Assembly: GCA_029891385.1 (NCBI GenBank)
Contig: CM057228.1
Coordinates: 51,547,783-51,611,782 of the forward strand
Source: Erythroxylum novogranatense
Taxonomy: Eukaryota; Streptophyta; Magnoliopsida; Malpighiales; Erythroxylaceae
DNA: 64,000 nucleotides
Direction of reading: 5' to 3'
Below the pieces are notes generated by a model. That model did no database searches. It was not told where the DNA came from and saw only the letters and a program-made list of their open reading frames with translations. This document shows positions 59,781 to 64,000 of this stretch, piece after piece (the stretch's first letter is position 1; the number at the start of each line of letters is the position of its first letter). The translations under genes and the position numbers were made by a program.

Positions 59781-60716
59781 TCATCGTCTCGAGGCTCTGA
59801 TATCATTGCATATGTGTGAGCCACAACCGGTATCTAATACCCATATGTTATGATCAGAAACAGTATTAACCTCAATGACAAACATACCTGAAGAAGTCGA
59901 GGCATCTGATGCCTTCTTCTGCTTCAATTCTTCCAGATAGACTTTACAGTTCCTTTTCCAGTGGCCAGTCTTGCCACAATGGAAGCAAGTTCCTTTTGGT
60001 GCAGTCTCTTTGGTTTTCTTCTTAGCTATACTTCCTTTCAGTTTCTTAGATGTCTTCTTCTTCAGTTTCTTTTTCTTAGAACTAGAAGAAGAGTCCACCA
60101 TAAGCACTTGCTTGCTATCTTTCTTGATAGCTTGCTCTGCTGTCTTGAGCATATTGATCAATTCAGGGATTGTCGTGGATATTTGATTCATCCGATAGTT
60201 TAACAAAAACTGTGAATAACTATCAGACAAGCCAACTAGAATTAAGTCAACACTTAATTCATAATCCATGACAAAACCTAAGATAGCCAACCTCTCAATA
60301 TACCCATTCATTTTCAATGCATACTGCACTGCAGATGAACCTGGAATCATCTTAGTAGTGAAGAGTAACCTCGAGGTCTCAAACCTTTCAGACCGAGCTT
60401 GCTCATCAAACAGCTCCCTAAGATGAAACACTATGGTATGAGCATCCATAGACTCATGCTGCTTCTGCAGCTCTGGTGACATCGAGGCAAGCATAATACA
60501 GGTTGTTATGTCTCTGTCTTTGAGATGCTTTCGATAAACTTTCTTATCCTCATCAGAAGCATCAACAGCAGGTGGATCAGGAAGTGGAACATCAAGGACA
60601 TATCCCAGTTCCTCAGATCTGAGAACAATTCTCAGATTTCTCAGCTAATCGAGAAAATTTGGTCCAGTTAATTTGTTCGAGTCCATAAGCGAGCGCAAGT
60701 TCACACTTGAAGTCAT
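59781..60716 (-). pseudogene. copia F gag with protease start
   Basis: ATG at 60716, chosen because MTSSVNLRSLMDSNKLTGPNF is the usual copia Gag opening and is in frame with the rest. An in-frame TAG at 60645-60647 replaces the Trp of FLDWLRNLR. Gag continues with DIDKKVY-type sequence, HLRELFDEQARSERFETSRLL, MNGYIERLAILGFV, a Lys/Ser-rich stretch and zinc knuckle CFHCGKTGHWKRNC (59946-59987). The protease motif WVLDTGCGSHIC follows in the same frame (DTG at 59826-59834). The frame is lost near 59775 and resumes as integrase in another frame. Confidence 0.9.
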
Positions 60717-60880
60717 CTTCAATCAACCTAAAGAGAAAGAGAGAAAGAATGTTAGAATAGAATTAAATGCATGATCATAAGGACTTGCATGACATGCATA
60801 TGGCTCCCACTAGTTTCAAATAATCCATAACCCTCAGTACGAATCCAAGAAACATTATGACAAAATGTTCTAGTGGGTCG

Positions 60881-61290
60881 ATATCCGACATTCCTAAAAA
60901 TGACCTTGGGTTTACCCAACAAGCCACCTTAGGTCAATCGGTAGGTATCAGTCATACCAATTGCATCTTAGATATCCGACATTACTAAAATGACCTTGGG
61001 TTTACCCAACAAGCCACCTTAGATCTATCGGCAGGTATCGGTCATACCATTTGCTTCATAGATGCAACTATCGACTAGTGCTATCAACTCGTGATATATG
61101 CACACACATTGGGTTATCAAATCTTGATGGGCGTACATCTGATGTACACTACCCAATTTCGCCTCTGTCCACGTTGACCTTGAGTTTACTCAACAAATCA
61201 ACGCTTCTAGTGAAAACCGACCCATTAATCCGAAAATCTTATTTTCATGGTTCGAACATATCCGTATAGAGTGAGCTTGGGTTTACCCAA
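60881..61290. repeat. TTGGGTTTACCCAA hairpin repeats in copia leader
   Basis: Inverted repeats with a 6-bp stem and 2-nt loop at 60906-60919, 60996-61009, 61180-61193 (as TTGAGTTTACTCAA, a paired change) and 61277-61290. The first two are within a 91-bp tandem near-duplication starting at 60881 and 60972. Confidence 0.8.
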
Positions 61291-61500
61291 CAACCCAACT
61301 CTATAAGAACTCTGGTTCTCCCCATATTAATGGAAGACGTGAGTTTTCATATTAAGTGTGAGGATTTTCAGGTCTCATCTTCTTCTTCTCCAAGCTATAG
61401 GATTATAGTCACCATGACTATATGAAATGATTTAGGGCAATTCATCAATCACATTGAATCTATACCTAAAATCATCCATCATCCCACCTATGCATGTTGT

Positions 61501-61674
61501 AAGTCGACTTGTGTATGTATAAGTCAACTTATGCCTCTGTGTAAGTCGACTTATGCAAGTGTAAGTCGACTTATGCAACTGTGCACGAACAAGTCGACTT
61601 GTAACATTGTGCTGCAAGTCGACTTATCGTTTACGATTGCGGACAAGTCGACTTGTGCATGTGTAAGTCGACTT
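61501..61674. repeat. AAGTCGACTT palindrome array in copia leader
   Basis: Eight copies of the self-complementary decamer at 61501, 61521 (one change), 61543, 61563, 61591, 61616, 61645 and 61665. Each is followed by ATG- or GTG-like bases and separated by 9-19 bp of varied spacer. Confidence 0.9.
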
Positions 61675-62783
61675 ATCCGTGTGGAATTGCTATCTAATCG
61701 GCTAATTTCTCAATCCGTGCAGTTCAAATTTACAATACCAAGTCTAATACACTTTACCTTGATGTACCAATGAAACACTTTCATTGTTGCTTACCATATA
61801 TAGTCAAACTATACATGAAAAACTTGAAATCGATGAATACACTCTTATTCATTTAGATTTCCAAATAATTTTGTGAATATCAAACAATCACCCTAAGTAT
61901 CTCTAGGTAGTCTAAACTTTATCAAGACTACTTCGGCACTGGTCAAAAAATTTGTGACGGCCAAAACAATCAAGATAAGGGAATATACTAACGAGACGCT
62001 AATGAGACACATTTGGCATCTGAAAACTGTTTGGAAAACCAATTTCAAGAAAATCAGTTTGGCAAGCATGCAACATCAATGTAACACATTTTTAATCACA
62101 TTAAAAATGATCCAAGGCATTGGAACTGAAATCTACACAATTTCTTATTTCAAACAAAACAGCTCCAGCAACTTTCTCAAAACTGCCAAGCTTTGGTTTT
62201 TTCTTGAAAAACTCATTGAAACAATTTCAATAAATTCTGAGAAAATTACAAAGGTTACAACAAGTTTACAAAATTCTCCATGAATTTTTTCAGGATTTAT
62301 TTCCATCAAAAACTCATTCAACCTGAGCAACTAAGCCAATGTAGAATCTGTGTTCCTCAACACAGTTATTCCCAGTAGCACACAATAAATTCTCAAATAA
62401 ATAGTAAATCATCTCGAAAACATTTTTCCTTTCTCATAGACATTAATAAACATCTTAGAGACATTTCGGTGAAAGAAAATCCAAAAAAAAATTTCTACAA
62501 TTTATTCTCAAATTTATAAGCATGCCTGTTCAAGGAATGTGCACAAAGACAACAACCAGAACATTAGGGAATAAATTAGCAAAACCATATCAAATCACAT
62601 TGATAAATCCCGAGCTTCCATTGACCTATGCAACAACATCTTGTGAACATATCTGGATAGGAAAATTTTGAAAACTATATTTCTATACTGAATTCGAAAT
62701 TCACTCAATCAACATGCATCATCGTCACAAGCAATAGGGAACTCCGACCTAGTCATGGTTTCTTCGTTATATACGACACAAGT

Positions 62784-62795
62784 GGCTTTGATACT
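62784..62795 (-). other. Primer binding site of copia F
   Basis: The minus strand reads AGTATCAAAGCC two bases after the 5' LTR end. It resembles the initiator-tRNA-Met site TGGTATCAGAGC with changes. Confidence 0.65.
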
Positions 62796-62797
62796 AC

Positions 62798-64000
62798 TGT
62801 AGGAAAATTCCGGTGTGAGCATCACATGCCCACGGTGCAGAAAACAAAAATTTTTATTCCGGGACCTTCCCGAAAGCCAGGATCCATGTGACTATATAAC
62901 AAAGTCAAACCAAAACGACCAAAGGAGACCGTCTCTAACGGTATCCACGCAGAGATCAGAGAACCTAACCGGGACAAACCCTTTGACCCGGGAATAGCTA
63001 GAACAAGTTGAAGACTGCTAGATCTTACCTTGTTCTTGGAGAGCTACAAAGAAGACGATGAAGGAGAAGCTTGGAAGATGAAGAGATGATGGAAAGCTTG
63101 AAAGATGAAAACCCTTTTTCTTCTTTCTTGCAAAACCCACGAAGAACTTCAATGAAGGAGAAGAAACTCTTTCATTTTTCTTCTTTTTAACATCAGCCAC
63201 GATAATCCTCATTTTTCTCCTTTGCTATTTTATTTTTAGTCATTAAATGAATTGATGACTAAGCAAAAATGGAGAAACTTCTTCTCCTTTCAACGTGTAC
63301 ATATATATATATATATATATATTAATTCTTTAATTAATTATATATATATATATATAAATAAATGCTGAAGTGGTCCAGTCACACTGGGGTCGGTCCTACC
63401 GGCCTACCGGGTCCCGATATGGGAAAAACCCCCGGAAATGTTTTTCAGCAATATCGATGTCGCGATCTCATCGGGACATATCTTGATCTCATCGGGATCC
63501 ATTTAATCCGATTGCTCTCCATTTATTGGATCTCTGTCCAAAACTATTTTACGAGCTCTCCGAGACACTCTTATGCGTGTGACCCATTAGGTTCCCGGTT
63601 ATGTTGGCCACTTAGATCAACACTTAATCTAAGCAAGTCATGAGCGGTATCTAGCAACACATCGTGACCCCCAATTGACCGGAAAGTAATTGGTTTGACG
63701 AATAAACATATATTCATCATGGACCATATCATGAACCTTTCCATAGACAATTACCGTGCAATTTGTCCTTTCACCATGCTATACCCCACTTGGTTATGAG
63801 TATGGGCAAAGTGTCAACTCTTACTAGACTGACTACGTCAAATCTAGTCCAAGTGATTTCAGTTCTTGTCCTGGGACTCATTACTTAATATGTCAATGAA
63901 GACACTCTTCACGACATATGTACTCTGATCAGAGATTTCCAAGTAATGACCCTGACAAGAGACCATGGGTATCATCTTCTGCTATCACAGAAGTGGTGAA
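62798..64000 (-). mobile_element. 5' LTR of copia F (partial)
   Basis: On the minus strand this is the downstream 1203 bp of the LTR, ending GAATTTTCCTACA. It matches 54959-56160 with scattered transitions and a slightly different (AT)n length. By comparison about 620 bp remain beyond the window. Confidence 0.9.

Larger units (their letters stand above)
60717..62797 (-). other. Non-coding leader of copia F
   Basis: This 2.1-kb stretch lies between PBS and gag ATG. It holds a 91-bp near-duplication (60881 and 60972), four TTGGGTTTACCCAA-type hairpins and the AAGTCGACTT array. The right half (61750-62780) is AT-rich with no motif I recognise. There is no convincing coding frame. Confidence 0.75.
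54959..64000 (-). mobile_element. Ty1/copia element F, 5' LTR cut by window edge
   Basis: 3' LTR 54959-56785, polypurine tract, pol and gag on the minus strand (56800-60716), a 2.1-kb leader, PBS (62784-62795) and 5' LTR from 62798 to beyond the window. The domain order gag, protease, integrase, RT, RNase H is that of copia elements; the protein is of the type usually annotated TNT1-94-like. By eye the visible LTR parts differ at about 2-3 percent of positions, nearly all transitions, so insertion was recent relative to the other elements here. It inserted into LTR fragment G. Confidence 0.9.

Noticed and set aside
61501..61674. CRISPR-like array
   Set aside because: Repeats are 10-bp palindromes with short irregular spacers in a plant copia leader; no cas genes and wrong organism type.
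1..64000. Host genes, tRNA or rRNA genes
   Set aside because: Every coding stretch with recognisable motifs belongs to a transposable element; no tRNA cloverleaf or rRNA sequence was recognised. The tRNA-like words at 13537, 39593, 47399 and 62784 are primer binding sites.

Overview
This window is plant nuclear DNA, probably from a eudicot. It is a purely repetitive, AT-rich block of nested transposable elements with no recognisable host gene, tRNA or rRNA. The assignment rests on Ty3/gypsy chromovirus (Tekay/Del-like) and Ty1/copia polyproteins primed by initiator-tRNA-Met-type sites, on a CACTA (En/Spm) transposon with its CACTACAAGAAAA end and GT-AG introns, and on very long LTRs with 5-bp target duplications. 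Elements are given letters here because no published family names can be assigned from sequence alone.

Layout from left to right. 1-2939: minus-oriented LTR C1, cut by the window edge, sitting inside the gag of gypsy A. 2940-9394: gypsy A (+), with gag, protease, RT, RNase H and integrase, then its 2.26-kb 3' LTR. 9395-10647: fragment of LTR B into which A inserted. 10648-17826: element C2 (-), a non-coding internal region, PBS and 4.27-kb 5' LTR. 17827-23752: decayed internal end of B, its polypurine tract and 4.06-kb 3' LTR. 23753-30262: right part of a CACTA element with tnp2, an unrecognised middle gene, a TNPA-like gene and subterminal repeats. 30263-39841: gypsy D (-), interrupted inside its integrase by solo LTR H (30559-35318, duplication TCATC), which itself holds solo LTR C3 (30631-33280, duplication GGTTC). 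39842-52723: element E (+), with giant LTRs around only 623 bp of internal sequence; its 5' LTR contains a 3-kb tandem duplication. 52724-54958: two LTR remnants in opposite orientations. 54959-64000: copia element F (-), complete except that its 5' LTR runs off the window.

The order of events can be read from the interruptions. D is the oldest host; CACTA and H landed in its integrase and E in its 5' LTR. B landed in CACTA, A in B, and C1 in A. All coding regions are broken, mostly by stop codons explained by C-to-T or G-to-A transitions, as expected for long-methylated repeats.

The most unusual content is non-coding. The C-type LTRs carry a ladder of short hairpins with differing stems. 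A cassette repeating about every 190 bp is present or absent in LTRs of several families and accounts for their length differences. Two LTRs carry different minisatellites with the same 14-bp period at the same place. The leader of copia F carries arrays of palindromes and hairpins.
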